A DNA stretch of 64,000 nucleotides from Rhizobium sp. Leaf262 (GTDB taxonomy: Bacteria > Pseudomonadota > Alphaproteobacteria > Rhizobiales > Rhizobiaceae), in contig NZ_LMMM01000004.1 of NCBI RefSeq assembly GCF_001422245.1, positions 194,720 to 258,719 on the forward strand. Direction: 5' to 3'. Positions 1-8,289 of the stretch are shown piece by piece. The notes under the pieces were generated by a model that saw only the letters and a list, made by a program, of their open reading frames with translations, was not told where the DNA came from and did not search any database. A program made the translations under genes and the position numbers. Within the stretch, counting starts at the first letter, position 1; each line of letters starts with the position of its first letter.

Positions 1-2
1 GT

Positions 3-140
3 GAGGTCATGGCGGTCCGGTTCGCCCACCACCGGGTGTACCGACAGCTCATCGTCCTCTGGTCGAACGCGGCCATGGGGATTGAAGCGAAAGTCAGGCG
101 GTACACAGGAACACGCTGCATCTGCCCCGCACCGTTGTGA
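3..140 (+). CDS. Possible 3' end of an unidentified gene (partial, cut by window edge)
   Basis: Frame 3 is open from the window edge to a TGA at 138-140, giving 45 residues that end ...TGTRCICPAPL. The first 26 codons have G or C in the third position in 25 cases, which is gene-like, while the remaining codons do not keep this bias. From position 23 on, the segment is repeated 149 bp downstream, so the gene tail itself may have been duplicated. No family is recognised. It could equally be chance reading through structured non-coding DNA. Confidence 0.22.
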   Translation, partial: EVMAVRFAHHRVYRQLIVLWSNAAMGIEAKVRRYTGTRCICPAPL

Positions 141-313
141 AACGGCGCGGACGGATCGCAAGGGAAACCGCCGCCCACCACCGGGTGTACCGACAGCTCA
201 TCGTCCTCTGGTCGAACGCGGCCATGGGGATTGAAGCGAAAGTCAGGCGGTACACAGGAACACGCTGCATCTGCCCCGCACCGTTGTGAAACGGCGCGGA
301 CGGATCGCAAGGG
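23..313. repeat. Tandem direct duplication, period 149 bp (142 bp identical)
   Basis: Bases 23-164 and 172-313 are identical over 142 bp, separated by 7 bp. The next base differs (a165 versus c314), then six more match. The period, 149, is not a multiple of three, so the duplication would shift any reading frame. No transposon-like terminal repeats or target-site duplication are visible. Confidence 0.95.
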
Positions 314-550
314 CAACCGCAGCCATGTGCGCTGTGGATCGCCCTTGCGGAAAACGGATCGATGGCTGCAGGCGCTTCGTCAGAATGAAGCCTCTCATCC
401 TCGAGGGCAGATGTGGCCGAACTGGCAGGCGGCGGCTTTGGCAACGAAGCCGCCGCCACCCGGAGGGGTAAGGGTCGGACCTTGAACATGTCCGACCGTT
501 CCAACGGCAAGGCCCCCCTTGCCCTCCCGGGTTCTGCCAGCCGTGGCAAG

Positions 551-690
551 AGGATCGCTGTTTGGCCAAAAGAGCTGAACGGGGCGCTGCGAGGTGCCAT
601 TCTTAGACTACCCAACGAGGAGGATCGCTGTTTGGCCAAAAGAGCTGAACGGGGCGCTGCGAGGTGCCATTCTTAGACTACCCAACGAGG
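551..690. repeat. Perfect tandem duplication of a 70-bp unit
   Basis: Bases 551-620 and 621-690 are identical, head to tail, with no spacer. Each unit starts aggatcgctg and ends cccaacgagg. Each contains the left arm of an inverted repeat (acggggcgctg) whose partner (cagcgccccgt) lies once, just outside the duplication near 698-708. Perfect identity suggests a recent event or an assembly artefact. Confidence 0.95.
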
Positions 691-847
691 CAACTTACAG
701 CGCCCCGTCCGAATACCCATGGCCGAAAATGGCGGTGGACACTGAGAGAAGGTCATGCCACGGGCAGATGCTGCCGCGTGAACGGCGAAGCTTGGCTGAG
801 CGGTGGCCGGGGTTTTTGACAGGATTGGGTTTGGGAGGGTGAGGCTG

Positions 848-1271
848 GATGCTTCGAGGCCCCTGCGGGGCGCCTCAGCATGAGGGCGGAGGGTGTGGTG
901 GCCCGTGCCCTGGAGAGGGCGAGGAAGAGACTGGGCGAAACGCAGCAACCCTCATCCTGAGGTGCGCAGGCGCAGCCGGAGCCTCGAAGGACGGGGGTTG
1001 CGGGCTTGGGGCAGAGTATGCGGCGGTTGCTTAGAGGCCCCTGCGGGGTGCCTCAGCATGAGGGCGGAGGGTGTGGTGGGCCTCACCGAACCAACGTGGC
1101 ATGCAAGCAGGTAAGAAGAATGCTTTGGACGATGATGCGGGGCGCAACGCAGCAACCCTCATCCTGAGGTGCCCCGTAGGGGCCTCGAAGGACGAGGGTT
1201 GCGGGCTTGGAGCAGAGCACGCAGCGGATGCTTCGAGGCTTTGTCCTTCGGCCAAAGCGCCTCAGCATGAG
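848..1271. repeat. Array of REP-like palindromes in alternating orientation (BIME-like)
   Basis: Five copies of one palindromic repeat lie in alternating orientation: 848-884, 945-1001, 1025-1061, 1152-1202 and 1227-1271. Read in the same direction they share ctcatcctgagg or ctcatgctgagg, a ccccg...cgggg centre and ggcctcgaag. Same-orientation copies recur about every 177-207 bp. The spacers after 1062 and after 1272 also resemble each other (both contain ggcatg and agaatgctt), and a truncated further copy begins near 1356. This is the layout of bacterial interspersed mosaic elements. A related pair occurs at 60323-60442. Confidence 0.85.
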
Positions 1272-1497
1272 GTTGGTGGGTGTGGTGGCCCTCACCGGAT
1301 CAACATGGCATGGAAGCAGACATGAAGAATGCTTCAGACGAAGAAGGACGGCACAACGCAGCAAACCACCAGTGAGCGTCCCCTGCAAACCCACTTGCAG
1401 CACAAACCCGGTAAGCCCAATACCAAAATCCACCCCAAAACACCCACTCCAAATCACCGCAAAAACAGTCTATACCCACCCAAAACGGAGAAAAAAC

Positions 1498-2007
1498 GTG
1501 ATCCATATTCGCCCCGCCAGAGAGACAGATGCCGCCGAGCTGGCGGCTATTGGGTTGCGGGCTTGGGCGACGGCGACGGCGATGATCGGGGTGACGGAGC
1601 CGTTGAACGAGAATGCGCGGATGGCATTTACCGACTTTGCGCAATCGGCCTGGCAGTCGATCACGCTGGTGGAAACCGGTGAGGCCATCGCGGGATGGGC
1701 GGCGCGCGAAAATTACGATGACACCATCTCCGATTTCTGGATCGATCCGATCTATCAGCGGCAGGGCATTGGAACGGCGCTTCTGGCAGATATCGAACGG
1801 CAGATCGTCGAGCGCAATTTTCCTTCCGCGCAACTGGAGAGCCACGCTCAGAACGAGCAGGCGGTGTCGTTTTTTCGCAAGCACGGTTACGGTGTGAGCT
1901 GGTTTTCGATGAAATACTCGGAAAGGCTCGATCGCGAGGTCCAGTCCATAGGCTTGCAGAAGGAGTTCGTGGTGATGGAGACAGGCGGTTACGGCTTCGG
2001 GTTCTGA
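1498..2007 (+). CDS. GNAT family N-acetyltransferase
   Basis: Predicted 169-residue GNAT acyltransferase; it should transfer an acyl group from CoA to an unknown amine. The acetyl-CoA pyrophosphate loop is visible as QRQGIGTALL in the middle of the protein, followed by the usual FFRKHGYGV segment near the C terminus. I chose the GTG at 1498 because gggag-like purines (ggag, 1487-1490) lie 7 bp upstream. The frame stays open upstream to 1207, but only through the palindromic repeats. The 3' end overlaps the convergent DUF1294 gene by 19 bp. Substrate cannot be inferred. Confidence 0.85.
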   Translation: MIHIRPARETDAAELAAIGLRAWATATAMIGVTEPLNENARMAFTDFAQSAWQSITLVETGEAIAGWAARENYDDTISDFWIDPIYQRQGIGTALLADIERQIVERNFPSAQLESHAQNEQAVSFFRKHGYGVSWFSMKYSERLDREVQSIGLQKEFVVMETGGYGFGF

Positions 2008-2321
2008 AGCAGTGTGAGGGCAAAGACCAACAGTCTCTGTGGCCAGTCGGGCATGATGAGCAGGGAGGCGACGAGGCCCAGTTGCAGCACGATGATGGAA
2101 AGCAGAATGCTGCGAAACGGCTCCTTTCGTGTCTTGTGCCGCAACAGGCGCTGCGCCAGCACCGCGCCTGCGCTGCCACCGAGAAAGGCCAGCCACAGCA
2201 GGGTACTTTCGCGCACGCGCCGCTCGCCCTGTTGCGCCGCCTGCTTGTCTCGCCGATAGACGAGAAAAACCGCGAGGTTGAAGACCAGATAGACAGCGAG
2301 CAAAATCACAGGGATCATCAT
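1989..2321 (-). CDS. DUF1294 family small membrane protein
   Basis: A 110-residue protein with an N-terminal hydrophobic helix (residues about 2-21), a charged segment with YRRDKQAA, the family core LLWLAFLGGSAGA (about 42-54) and RHKT (about 61-64), then a second hydrophobic stretch near residues 73-104. This matches the DUF1294 pattern of small inner-membrane proteins of unknown function, sometimes fused to cold-shock domains, though none is present here. Two adjacent ATG codons (2321 and 2318) are possible starts, with no clear ribosome-binding site. It converges on and overlaps the GNAT gene. Confidence 0.8.
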   Translation of the reverse strand: MMIPVILLAVYLVFNLAVFLVYRRDKQAAQQGERRVRESTLLWLAFLGGSAGAVLAQRLLRHKTRKEPFRSILLSIIVLQLGLVASLLIMPDWPQRLLVFALTLLQNPKP

Positions 2322-2472
2322 GGGACGATTGAAAATCCAAACCGTAAAAATTTGATATCCAGGCGGCCCAAAACATTGCAGCTTTTCTGCCTTCGGCGCG
2401 ACAAGCCTTGCGCCACGGTGCCAATTGCTCTACCTCACCACAGACAGACATTCCGTATATTAAGAGCTTGAT

Positions 2473-3975
2473 ATGACCCTTGTAGACGTGCGCACACCAG
2501 ACCCGAAACGCTTCATTCCCGGCGCGACCGGCGATTGGGAAATCGTCATCGGCATGGAGGTTCACGCTCAGGTTCTCTCCAATTCCAAGCTGTTTTCCGG
2601 CGCTTCCACCACCTTCGGCAACGCGCCGAATTCCAACGTGTCGCTGGTGGATGCGGCCATGCCCGGCATGCTGCCCGTGATCAACGAGGAATGCGTGGCG
2701 CAGGCGGTTCGCACCGGCTTGGGTCTGAAGGCGCAGATCAACAAGCGCTCCATTTTCGACCGCAAGAACTACTTCTACCCCGATCTGCCGCAGGGATACC
2801 AAATTTCGCAGTTCAAGGACCCGATTGTCGGCGAAGGCAAAATCGTGATCTCGCTGGGACCGGACCGTCAGGGCAATTTCGAGGATATCGAAATCGGCAT
2901 CGAGCGTCTGCATCTGGAGCAGGATGCCGGCAAGTCGATGCACGACCAGCACCCGACCATGTCCTACGTGGACCTGAACCGTTCCGGCGTGGCGCTGATG
3001 GAAATCGTCTCCAAGCCGGACATGCGTTCGTCTGACGAAGCCAAGGCCTACATGACCAAGCTGCGCTCCATCGTGCGCTATCTCGGCACCTGCGATGGCA
3101 ACATGGACGAAGGCTCCATGCGTGCCGACGTCAACGTGTCGGTGCGCAAGCCGGGCGAGGGCTTCGGCACACGTTGCGAAATCAAGAACGTCAACTCCAT
3201 CCGCTTCATCGGTCAGGCCATCGAATACGAGGCCCGTCGCCAGATCGCCATTCTGGAAGACGGCGGCAGCATCGATCAGGAAACCCGCCTGTTCGATCCC
3301 GGCAAGGGCGAGACGCGCTCCATGCGCTCCAAGGAAGACGCGCATGATTACCGCTATTTCCCCGATCCGGACCTGCTTCCGCTGAATTTCGATGACGCGT
3401 ATATCGAAGAGCTGAGCAAGGATTTGCCGGAACTGCCTGACGATAAAAAGGCACGTTTCGTCAGCACGCTCGGCCTGTCCGTCTATGATGCGTCGATCCT
3501 CGTTTCCGAAAAGGCGATTGCCGATTATTACGAGCTGGTTGCCGAGGGACGCGATGGCAAGATTGCCGCAAACTGGGTCATCAACGATCTGCTCGGCGCG
3601 CTGAACAAAGCCAGCAAGGGCATCGAAGAGACGCCGGTTTCCGCCGCTCAGCTGGGCGGTATCATCGACCTCATCAAGGCGAACACCATTTCCGGCAAGA
3701 TTGCCAAGGACCTGTTCGAAATCGTCTGGAACGAGGGCGGTGACCCGGCAGAGATCGTCGAAAGCCGCGGAATGAAGCAGGTCACCGACACCGGCGCCAT
3801 CGAAAAGGCCGTGGACGAGATCATCGCTGCCAACCCGGATCAGGTCGAAAAGGTCAAGGCAAAGCCAACGCTGGCTGGCTGGTTCGTCGGTCAGGTCATG
3901 AAGGCCACCGGCGGCAAGGCCAACCCGCAGGCCGTGCAGGAACTGGTGAAGGCGAAGCTGGGTATTGAAGACTGA
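2473..3975 (+). CDS. gatB: Asp-tRNA(Asn)/Glu-tRNA(Gln) amidotransferase subunit B
   Basis: A 500-residue GatB. Together with GatA and GatC it converts Glu-tRNA(Gln), and often Asp-tRNA(Asn), to the amidated form in the cytoplasm. The signature core is clear: [20 protein letters not shown] at the N terminus, [30 protein letters not shown] and the [10 protein letters not shown] block. The C-terminal GatB/YqeY helical domain that grips the tRNA follows (about residues 350-500). Length is typical. gatC and gatA are not in the window, so the operon is split or lies to the left of it. Hairpins at 3986-4005 and 4082-4108 follow the stop. Confidence 0.97.
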   Translation: MTLVDVRTPDPKRFIPGATGDWEIVIGMEVHAQVLSNSKLFSGASTTFGNAPNSNVSLVDAAMPGMLPVINEECVAQAVRTGLGLKAQINKRSIFDRKNYFYPDLPQGYQISQFKDPIVGEGKIVISLGPDRQGNFEDIEIGIERLHLEQDAGKSMHDQHPTMSYVDLNRSGVALMEIVSKPDMRSSDEAKAYMTKLRSIVRYLGTCDGNMDEGSMRADVNVSVRKPGEGFGTRCEIKNVNSIRFIGQAIEYEARRQIAILEDGGSIDQETRLFDPGKGETRSMRSKEDAHDYRYFPDPDLLPLNFDDAYIEELSKDLPELPDDKKARFVSTLGLSVYDASILVSEKAIADYYELVAEGRDGKIAANWVINDLLGALNKASKGIEETPVSAAQLGGIIDLIKANTISGKIAKDLFEIVWNEGGDPAEIVESRGMKQVTDTGAIEKAVDEIIAANPDQVEKVKAKPTLAGWFVGQVMKATGGKANPQAVQELVKAKLGIED

Positions 3976-4081
3976 GGGACCGCTAGCCGGGGTTTACGCC
4001 CCGGCAGGCCGTGAGAGACCCACGACCGTCATTCTCGGCACAGGCCGGGGATGACGTCGAGGGGGAAATGAAACTGACCAT

Positions 4082-4108
4082 GCCGGGATCATTCCCGGCG
4101 TTTTCATT
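4082..4108 (+). terminator. Rho-independent terminator downstream of gatB
   Basis: The stem gccggga / tcccggc (82-88 with 93-99 of this block) closes a 4-base loop and is followed by gtttt. A second GC-rich hairpin without a T-tract (gccgggg / ccccggc, 3986-4005) lies just after the gatB stop. The terminator ends only 17 bp before the next start codon, so the acetyltransferase pair probably has its own promoter inside this gap or depends on readthrough. Confidence 0.65.
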
Positions 4109-4124
4109 CCGAGACGGAGCAGAC

Positions 4125-4625
4125 ATGGTGTTCTTCATTCGCACAGCCAGTGAGCGTGATATCGAGCCGGTGAGGGCGCTTCTGGCGCGGACATGGCATG
4201 CGACCTATGACGGCATTTACGGTGCGGACAGGGTCACGCAACTGATTGCCGAATGGCATTCGCAAAAGGCGATGAAGGAGCGGGTCGAAAAGAAGGGCGG
4301 CGAATTTCTGGTGGCCGACGATGGCAAGCGCATCGGGGGCATGGGCTTTGCCGCCATGTCGACCAAGATGACCAAGACCGCGCTTCTGCACCAGCTTTAC
4401 GTCGATCCGCAATTCCAGCGCCAGGGTGTTGGTCGCGACATATTCGCGGAGCTTGAGACCTGCTTTCCCGACGCTGAAATCATGCGGCTGGAAGTGGAGC
4501 CGAAAAACACGGTGGCGATAGCCTTTTACGAGAGCGTCGGCTTCACGGAAGTCGATCGCGTCGAGAAAATGGCCGGTGTCGAGGGCCTGCCCGGAATAGC
4601 CATGGAAAAGACACTCAGCCGATGA
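4125..4625 (+). CDS. GNAT family N-acetyltransferase
   Basis: A 166-residue GNAT enzyme. The acyl-CoA loop is QRQGVGRDIF, preceded by the beta-4 strand LHQLYVDPQF and followed by AIAFYESVGFTE. This resembles the RimI/YjaB-like acetyltransferases, but the substrate is not predictable. I place the start at the ATG at 4125, which has cggag 5 bp upstream; the frame is open further upstream only through the gatB terminator. The stop overlaps the start of the next acetyltransferase (ATGA at 4622-4625), so the two are almost certainly translated from one message. Confidence 0.87.
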   Translation: MVFFIRTASERDIEPVRALLARTWHATYDGIYGADRVTQLIAEWHSQKAMKERVEKKGGEFLVADDGKRIGGMGFAAMSTKMTKTALLHQLYVDPQFQRQGVGRDIFAELETCFPDAEIMRLEVEPKNTVAIAFYESVGFTEVDRVEKMAGVEGLPGIAMEKTLSR

Positions 4626-5095
4626 GCACGCTCTCGGACAAGCTCATCATCCGCTTTGCCCGCGAGACCGATGTCCCGGCGCTTGCCGCCATTTTCGCGG
4701 CCGACGAGATGGGCGGTCATGGCGATACCGCAGACGAAGCGGCATTGCCGGACTATCTCGAAGCCTTTCACACAATCGAGGAATCATCCAACGAGACGCT
4801 CTATGTGGCCGAGTTGGATGGCGAGGTCGTCGGCACGTTTCAGACGGTGATCCTGACCAAGCTGGTGGCGCGCGGGGCAACGTTAATGATGATCGAAGCC
4901 GTACAGACGCGTGCCGATATGCGCGGTCGCGGCATTGGCGCCATGATGATCGAGCACTGCATTGCGGACGCCCGGGAGCGTGGGTTGAAAAGCATTCAGC
5001 TCGGTTCGAACAAGGTCAGGCTCGATGCGCATCGCTTCTACGAGAGGCTCGGTTTCGAGCAGCGTCATCTGGGCTTCAGCATGAAACTGAAATAG
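4622..5095 (+). CDS. GNAT family N-acetyltransferase
   Basis: A 157-residue GNAT protein translationally coupled to the upstream gene through an ATGA overlap. It has the beta-4 strand MMIEAVQTRADM, the CoA loop RGRGIGAMMI and the AHRFYERLGFEQRHLGFSMKL tail (split here at the natural motif HRFYERLGF). This arrangement fits small-molecule acetyltransferases. The two adjacent GNATs differ in sequence and so are not a recent tandem duplication. Confidence 0.87.
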   Translation: MSTLSDKLIIRFARETDVPALAAIFAADEMGGHGDTADEAALPDYLEAFHTIEESSNETLYVAELDGEVVGTFQTVILTKLVARGATLMMIEAVQTRADMRGRGIGAMMIEHCIADARERGLKSIQLGSNKVRLDAHRFYERLGFEQRHLGFSMKLK

Positions 5096-5203
5096 CGGTG
5101 GTTCGACCGGAAATACTGGACAATTGGTCCACGGAGCGGCATAAGCTTTCACGGTGCAGCGCACCCAAATCGTCGCGACGCACTCGAGCCCGAGGAATGG
5201 ATA

Positions 5204-5602
5204 ATGAAGACTCTTCTGACGCAAATCTTCACCTGGTGGAATGGCCAGACAATCGGAACGCGCTTTCACACCTGGCGTTTCGGAAAGAAGGTCGGCACGG
5301 ATGAGTTGGGCAACACCTATTACGAGGGTGGCACCACCTCCTGGGGCATGCCGCGCCGCTGGGTGATCTATAACGGCTATGCAGAAGCGTCGGCGATTCC
5401 GCCCGGCTGGCATGGCTGGATGCACTATCGCACGGATGTGCCGCCAAGCCAGGAGAGCTACACCGCACGCGAATGGCAGAAGGCGCACCAGCCCAATCTC
5501 ACCGGCACGTCGAAAGCCTATCGCCCGCAGGGTTCGCTTGCTGCTTCCGGCGAACGTCCACGCGTGACCGGCGACTACGACGCCTGGACGCCGGGCAACT
5601 GA
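5204..5602 (+). CDS. NDUFA12-like accessory subunit of NADH:ubiquinone oxidoreductase
   Basis: A 132-residue homologue of the mitochondrial 17.2-kDa complex I subunit (NDUFA12/B17.2), found in alphaproteobacteria. Family hallmarks visible are WRFGKKVGTDELGNTYYEGG, RRWVIYNG and PPGWHGWMHYRTDVPP, with a C-terminal tail rich in Pro and Gly. It probably sits on the peripheral arm of complex I at the inner membrane. A strong gaggaa site lies 6 bp before the ATG. The nuo operon is not in this window, so it is unlinked to the core subunits, as is usual. Confidence 0.93.
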   Translation: MKTLLTQIFTWWNGQTIGTRFHTWRFGKKVGTDELGNTYYEGGTTSWGMPRRWVIYNGYAEASAIPPGWHGWMHYRTDVPPSQESYTAREWQKAHQPNLTGTSKAYRPQGSLAASGERPRVTGDYDAWTPGN

Positions 5603-5730
5603 TTGCGGTTGCGGGCGACCTTCGCATGCTGGATGCCTGCGTTGAACGGCCACCCGCTTTTGCCACATTCCGCCTGTAGGCGTTGAACCCGCACCTGTGG
5701 TGCGGGAAATCTTTCTGGAGACGGTTCGAT

Positions 5731-6174
5731 ATGGGAAAATTCACGCGAGATGGCTCTTTGCGTGCACTGGCTGTGTCACTTCTGGCATTGCTGCCGGTCT
5801 CAGGCCCTGTGTCTCCCGCTTCTGCCGCCCGCATCGAAAACCGCGTCGCCGTTTTTTCCGGCATCGACAAGATCACCGGCCGCATCACATCCTTCGACGT
5901 CTATCTGAACGAGACCGTGCAGTTCGGCGCGCTTCAAGTCACCCCGAAGGTCTGCTATTCGCGTGACGACACCGAAGCGCAGAAGATCGACGCCTTTATC
6001 GAGGTCGATGAAATCACCCTCGACCGCAAGATCAAACGCATCTTCACCGGCTGGATGTTTGCCGACAGCCCGGGCCTCAACGCCGTCGAGCATCCGATCT
6101 ATGACGTGTGGTTGACCGGCTGCAAGCAGGAATCGGATGTACCTGCGCCAACGTCAGCGGCTAAAAAGAACTAG
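5731..6174 (+). CDS. DUF2155 domain protein, probably exported
   Basis: A 147-residue protein with a signal-peptide-like start (RALAVSLLALLPVSG followed by SPASA) and the DUF2155 core: a beta-rich domain with AVFSGIDKITGRITSFDVY, VCYSRDDTEAQ and IFTGWMFADSPGLNAVEHP. DUF2155 proteins are periplasmic and uncharacterised. Two cysteines (in KVCYSR and LTGCKQ) could form a disulphide. The ATG at 5731 has ctggag 9 bp upstream; the frame is open upstream but without a better site. It follows the NDUFA12-like gene, a pairing I recall from related rhizobia. Confidence 0.85.
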   Translation: MGKFTRDGSLRALAVSLLALLPVSGPVSPASAARIENRVAVFSGIDKITGRITSFDVYLNETVQFGALQVTPKVCYSRDDTEAQKIDAFIEVDEITLDRKIKRIFTGWMFADSPGLNAVEHPIYDVWLTGCKQESDVPAPTSAAKKN

Positions 6175-6184
6175 CCCTCTCTTC

Positions 6185-6301
6185 CCTCATTCCTGTGCTT
6201 GTCACAGGAATCCAGCCAGCCCAAGTCCTTGGGCTTAAAAGAGTCTTTCCGCCGCGCAGACGCGCGACGACTGGATTCCTGTCACAGGGACAGGAATGAG
6301 G
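6185..6301. repeat. Intergenic inverted-repeat element between convergent genes
   Basis: Two 31-bp arms, 6185-6215 and 6271-6301, are inverted copies matching at 28 of 31 positions. Each arm is itself palindromic around attcctgt/acaggaat. A separate palindrome (agcccaag tc cttgggct, 6218-6235) lies between them. The block is followed by the ends of the DUF2155 gene (+) and aat (-), so it may also act as a bidirectional terminator. It is a different sequence family from the palindromes at 848-1271. Confidence 0.85.
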
Positions 6302-6317
6302 ACATTGAGCGTGGAGG

Positions 6318-6929
6318 CTAGAAATCCACGTTCCCCACACCGACAGCACGCTCTAGCAGTTTCGCATAATCTGTCTTCGGAACATCGATCGCGCCGAATG
6401 TCTTGAGATGTTCGGTCGTGAACTGCGTGTCGAGCAACGTGAAGCCCTGTTTTCGCAGGCGTTCGACAAGGTGAACGAGGCAGATCTTGGAAGCGTTGGT
6501 GCGGCGGGAAAACATGCTCTCACCAAAGAAGGCCGAGCCTAACGAAACGCCATAGAGACCACCGACCAGCTCATCGTCTTCCCATGCTTCGACGCTATGG
6601 GCGTGGCCGATCTGGTGCAGTTCGAAATAGAGATCGCGAATGATCGTGTTGATCCAGGTGCTCGGTCGGTTCGGAGCCTCGGCCGCGCAGCCAGCCATCA
6701 CGGCCTGGAATGCAGTGTCGAAGCGAACATCGAATGGCCTCTTGCGGATGGCCTTCGCCAGGCTTTTGGAAACATGAAAATCATTGAGCGGAATGATGCC
6801 GCGGACTTCCGGCTCAACCCAGAAAAGCTCCGGATCATCCGCCGAATCGGCCATGGGGAAAAGGCCGATGGAATAGGCGCGCAGCAGAATATCGACATCG
6901 ATGTCGTTGTTTCTGCCGCGCCGTCCCAT
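6318..6929 (-). CDS. aat: Leucyl/phenylalanyl-tRNA--protein transferase
   Basis: A 203-residue Aat. It adds Leu or Phe from its tRNA to N-terminal Lys/Arg of proteins, creating N-degrons that ClpS (also in this window, 16871) delivers to ClpAP. Motifs seen: [11 protein letters not shown] near the N terminus, [32 protein letters not shown], and the substrate pocket [20 protein letters not shown] followed by [16 protein letters not shown]. It starts 3 bp after the accC stop, so it is the last gene of the aroQ-accB-accC-aat operon. Confidence 0.96.
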   Translation of the reverse strand: MGRRGRNNDIDVDILLRAYSIGLFPMADSADDPELFWVEPEVRGIIPLNDFHVSKSLAKAIRKRPFDVRFDTAFQAVMAGCAAEAPNRPSTWINTIIRDLYFELHQIGHAHSVEAWEDDELVGGLYGVSLGSAFFGESMFSRRTNASKICLVHLVERLRKQGFTLLDTQFTTEHLKTFGAIDVPKTDYAKLLERAVGVGNVDF

Positions 6930-6932
6930 CTC

Positions 6933-8276
6933 TTACTTCGCGTCGCCGGCCAGATATTTTTCCAGCCAGTGGATGTCGTAGTCACCCTTCAGGATGTCTT
7001 CGTTCTGAAGAAGGTCCTGGAAGAGCGGCAGGGTGGTCTTGATACCGTCCACCACGAACTCGTCCAGCGCGCGGATCAGACGACGAATGCATTCGTCGCG
7101 ATTGCGGCCGTGCACGATCAGCTTGCCGATCATGCTGTCGTAGTATGGCGGGATCTTGTAGCCCTGATAGGCACCGGAATCGACGCGAACGCCGAGGCCG
7201 CCGGGCGTGTGGAAGTAGGTCAACGTGCCCGGAGACGGCACGAAGGTGCGCGGGTCTTCGGCGTTGATGCGGCATTCGATGGCGTGGCCATTGAACTTCA
7301 CCTCATCCTGTGTGACCGAAAGGCCCTGGCCGGATGCAACGCGGATCTGCTCCTGCACGAGGTCCATGCCTGTGATGGCTTCCGTGACGGGATGCTCCAC
7401 CTGAAGACGGGTGTTCATTTCGATGAAATAGAACTCGCCGTTTTCGTAGAGGAACTCGATGGTGCCGGCACCGCGATACTTCAGCTTGCGCATGGCATCG
7501 GCGCAGATTTCGCCGATCTTCATGCGCTGCTCGACGGTGAGTGCAGGCGAGTTGGCCTCTTCCAGAACCTTCTGGTGGCGACGCTGCAACGAGCAATCGC
7601 GTTCACCCAGATGGATAGCGTTGCCTTCACCATCGCCGAAGACCTGAACTTCGATATGGCGTGGCTTGCCGAGGTATTTTTCCATATAGACGGCGTCGTT
7701 GCCGAAGGCGGCCAGCGCCTCGGAACGGGCAGTCGAAACGGCTTCCTCGACTTCCGACTCGTTCTTTGCGACCTTCATGCCGCGTCCACCACCGCCAGCC
7801 GTGGCCTTGATGAGAACCGGGAAGCCGATCTTGCGGGCGATTTCAGCCGCGTTTTCAGGCTTCACTTCACCATCGGAGCCTGGAACGACGGGAATGCCGA
7901 GTTCCTGCGCCGTCTGCTTGGCCGTGATCTTGTCACCCATGATGCGGATGTGATCTGCGGTCGGTCCGATGAAGGTGATGCCGTGCGCTTCCAGAATATC
8001 CGCAAACTTGGCGTTTTCGGACAGGAAGCCGTAGCCGGGGTGAACGGCATCCGCACCGGTGATTTCGCAGGCCGCAACGATCTGGTGGATGTTGAGGTAG
8101 CTGTCACGCGATGGCGGCGGACCGATGCACACGCTTTCGTCAGCGAGGCGCACATGCATGGCGTCGGCATCTGCCGTGGAGTGAACGGCAACCGTGGGAA
8201 TACCGAGTTCCTTGGCGGCGCGAAGCACGCGAAGGGCGATTTCGCCACGGTTGGCAATGAGGATCTTGGAAACCAT
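6933..8276 (-). CDS. accC: Acetyl-CoA carboxylase, biotin carboxylase subunit
   Basis: A 447-residue biotin carboxylase. It carboxylates the biotin on AccB using ATP and bicarbonate, the first half of malonyl-CoA synthesis. The N-terminal domain begins [20 protein letters not shown]. The ATP-grasp domain carries [27 protein letters not shown] and [16 protein letters not shown], and the catalytic loop is [12 protein letters not shown]. The start at 8276 gives the conserved [10 protein letters not shown] terminus and has aagggg upstream. It lies 13 bp after accB. Confidence 0.98.
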   Translation of the reverse strand: MVSKILIANRGEIALRVLRAAKELGIPTVAVHSTADADAMHVRLADESVCIGPPPSRDSYLNIHQIVAACEITGADAVHPGYGFLSENAKFADILEAHGITFIGPTADHIRIMGDKITAKQTAQELGIPVVPGSDGEVKPENAAEIARKIGFPVLIKATAGGGGRGMKVAKNESEVEEAVSTARSEALAAFGNDAVYMEKYLGKPRHIEVQVFGDGEGNAIHLGERDCSLQRRHQKVLEEANSPALTVEQRMKIGEICADAMRKLKYRGAGTIEFLYENGEFYFIEMNTRLQVEHPVTEAITGMDLVQEQIRVASGQGLSVTQDEVKFNGHAIECRINAEDPRTFVPSPGTLTYFHTPGGLGVRVDSGAYQGYKIPPYYDSMIGKLIVHGRNRDECIRRLIRALDEFVVDGIKTTLPLFQDLLQNEDILKGDYDIHWLEKYLAGDAK

Positions 8277-8289
8277 GCTGATGCGCCCC

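Larger units (their letters stand above)
1..847. other. Left-end non-coding, hairpin-rich DNA with two tandem duplications
   Basis: No convincing complete gene is present. Open frames on both strands shift wherever the two duplications fall and have no plausible domain. Several near-perfect hairpins are visible: ggcggcggctt pairs with aagccgccgcc (about 428-457), ggtcggac with gtccgacc (about 470-495), and cgcaagggc with gcccttgcg (about 307-351). The arm acggggcgctg (in both 70-bp copies) pairs with cagcgccccgt near 698-708. The structure density could fit an RNA gene or a decayed repeat region. I looked for RNase P RNA, tmRNA and SRP RNA signatures and found none. Function unknown. Confidence 0.5.

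Noticed and set aside
300-560. RNase P RNA candidate (contains ggggtaagggt)
   Set aside because: The universally conserved gaggaaagtccgggct and the cognate downstream core are missing.
1207-1497. N-terminal extension of the acetyltransferase at 1498
   Set aside because: It would translate palindromic repeat DNA; the GTG at 1498 has a good ribosome-binding site and matches the family's N terminus.
2395-2450. tRNA-like stretch on the minus strand before gatB (ggtagagcaattggcacc)
   Set aside because: Only a D-arm-like fragment; I find no matching acceptor stem, anticodon arm or T-arm.
1300-3345. Long open frame (681 codons) on the minus strand opposite gatB
   Set aside because: It is the mirror of gatB's codon bias. 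gatB has clear family motifs over its full length, and the opposite frame has none.
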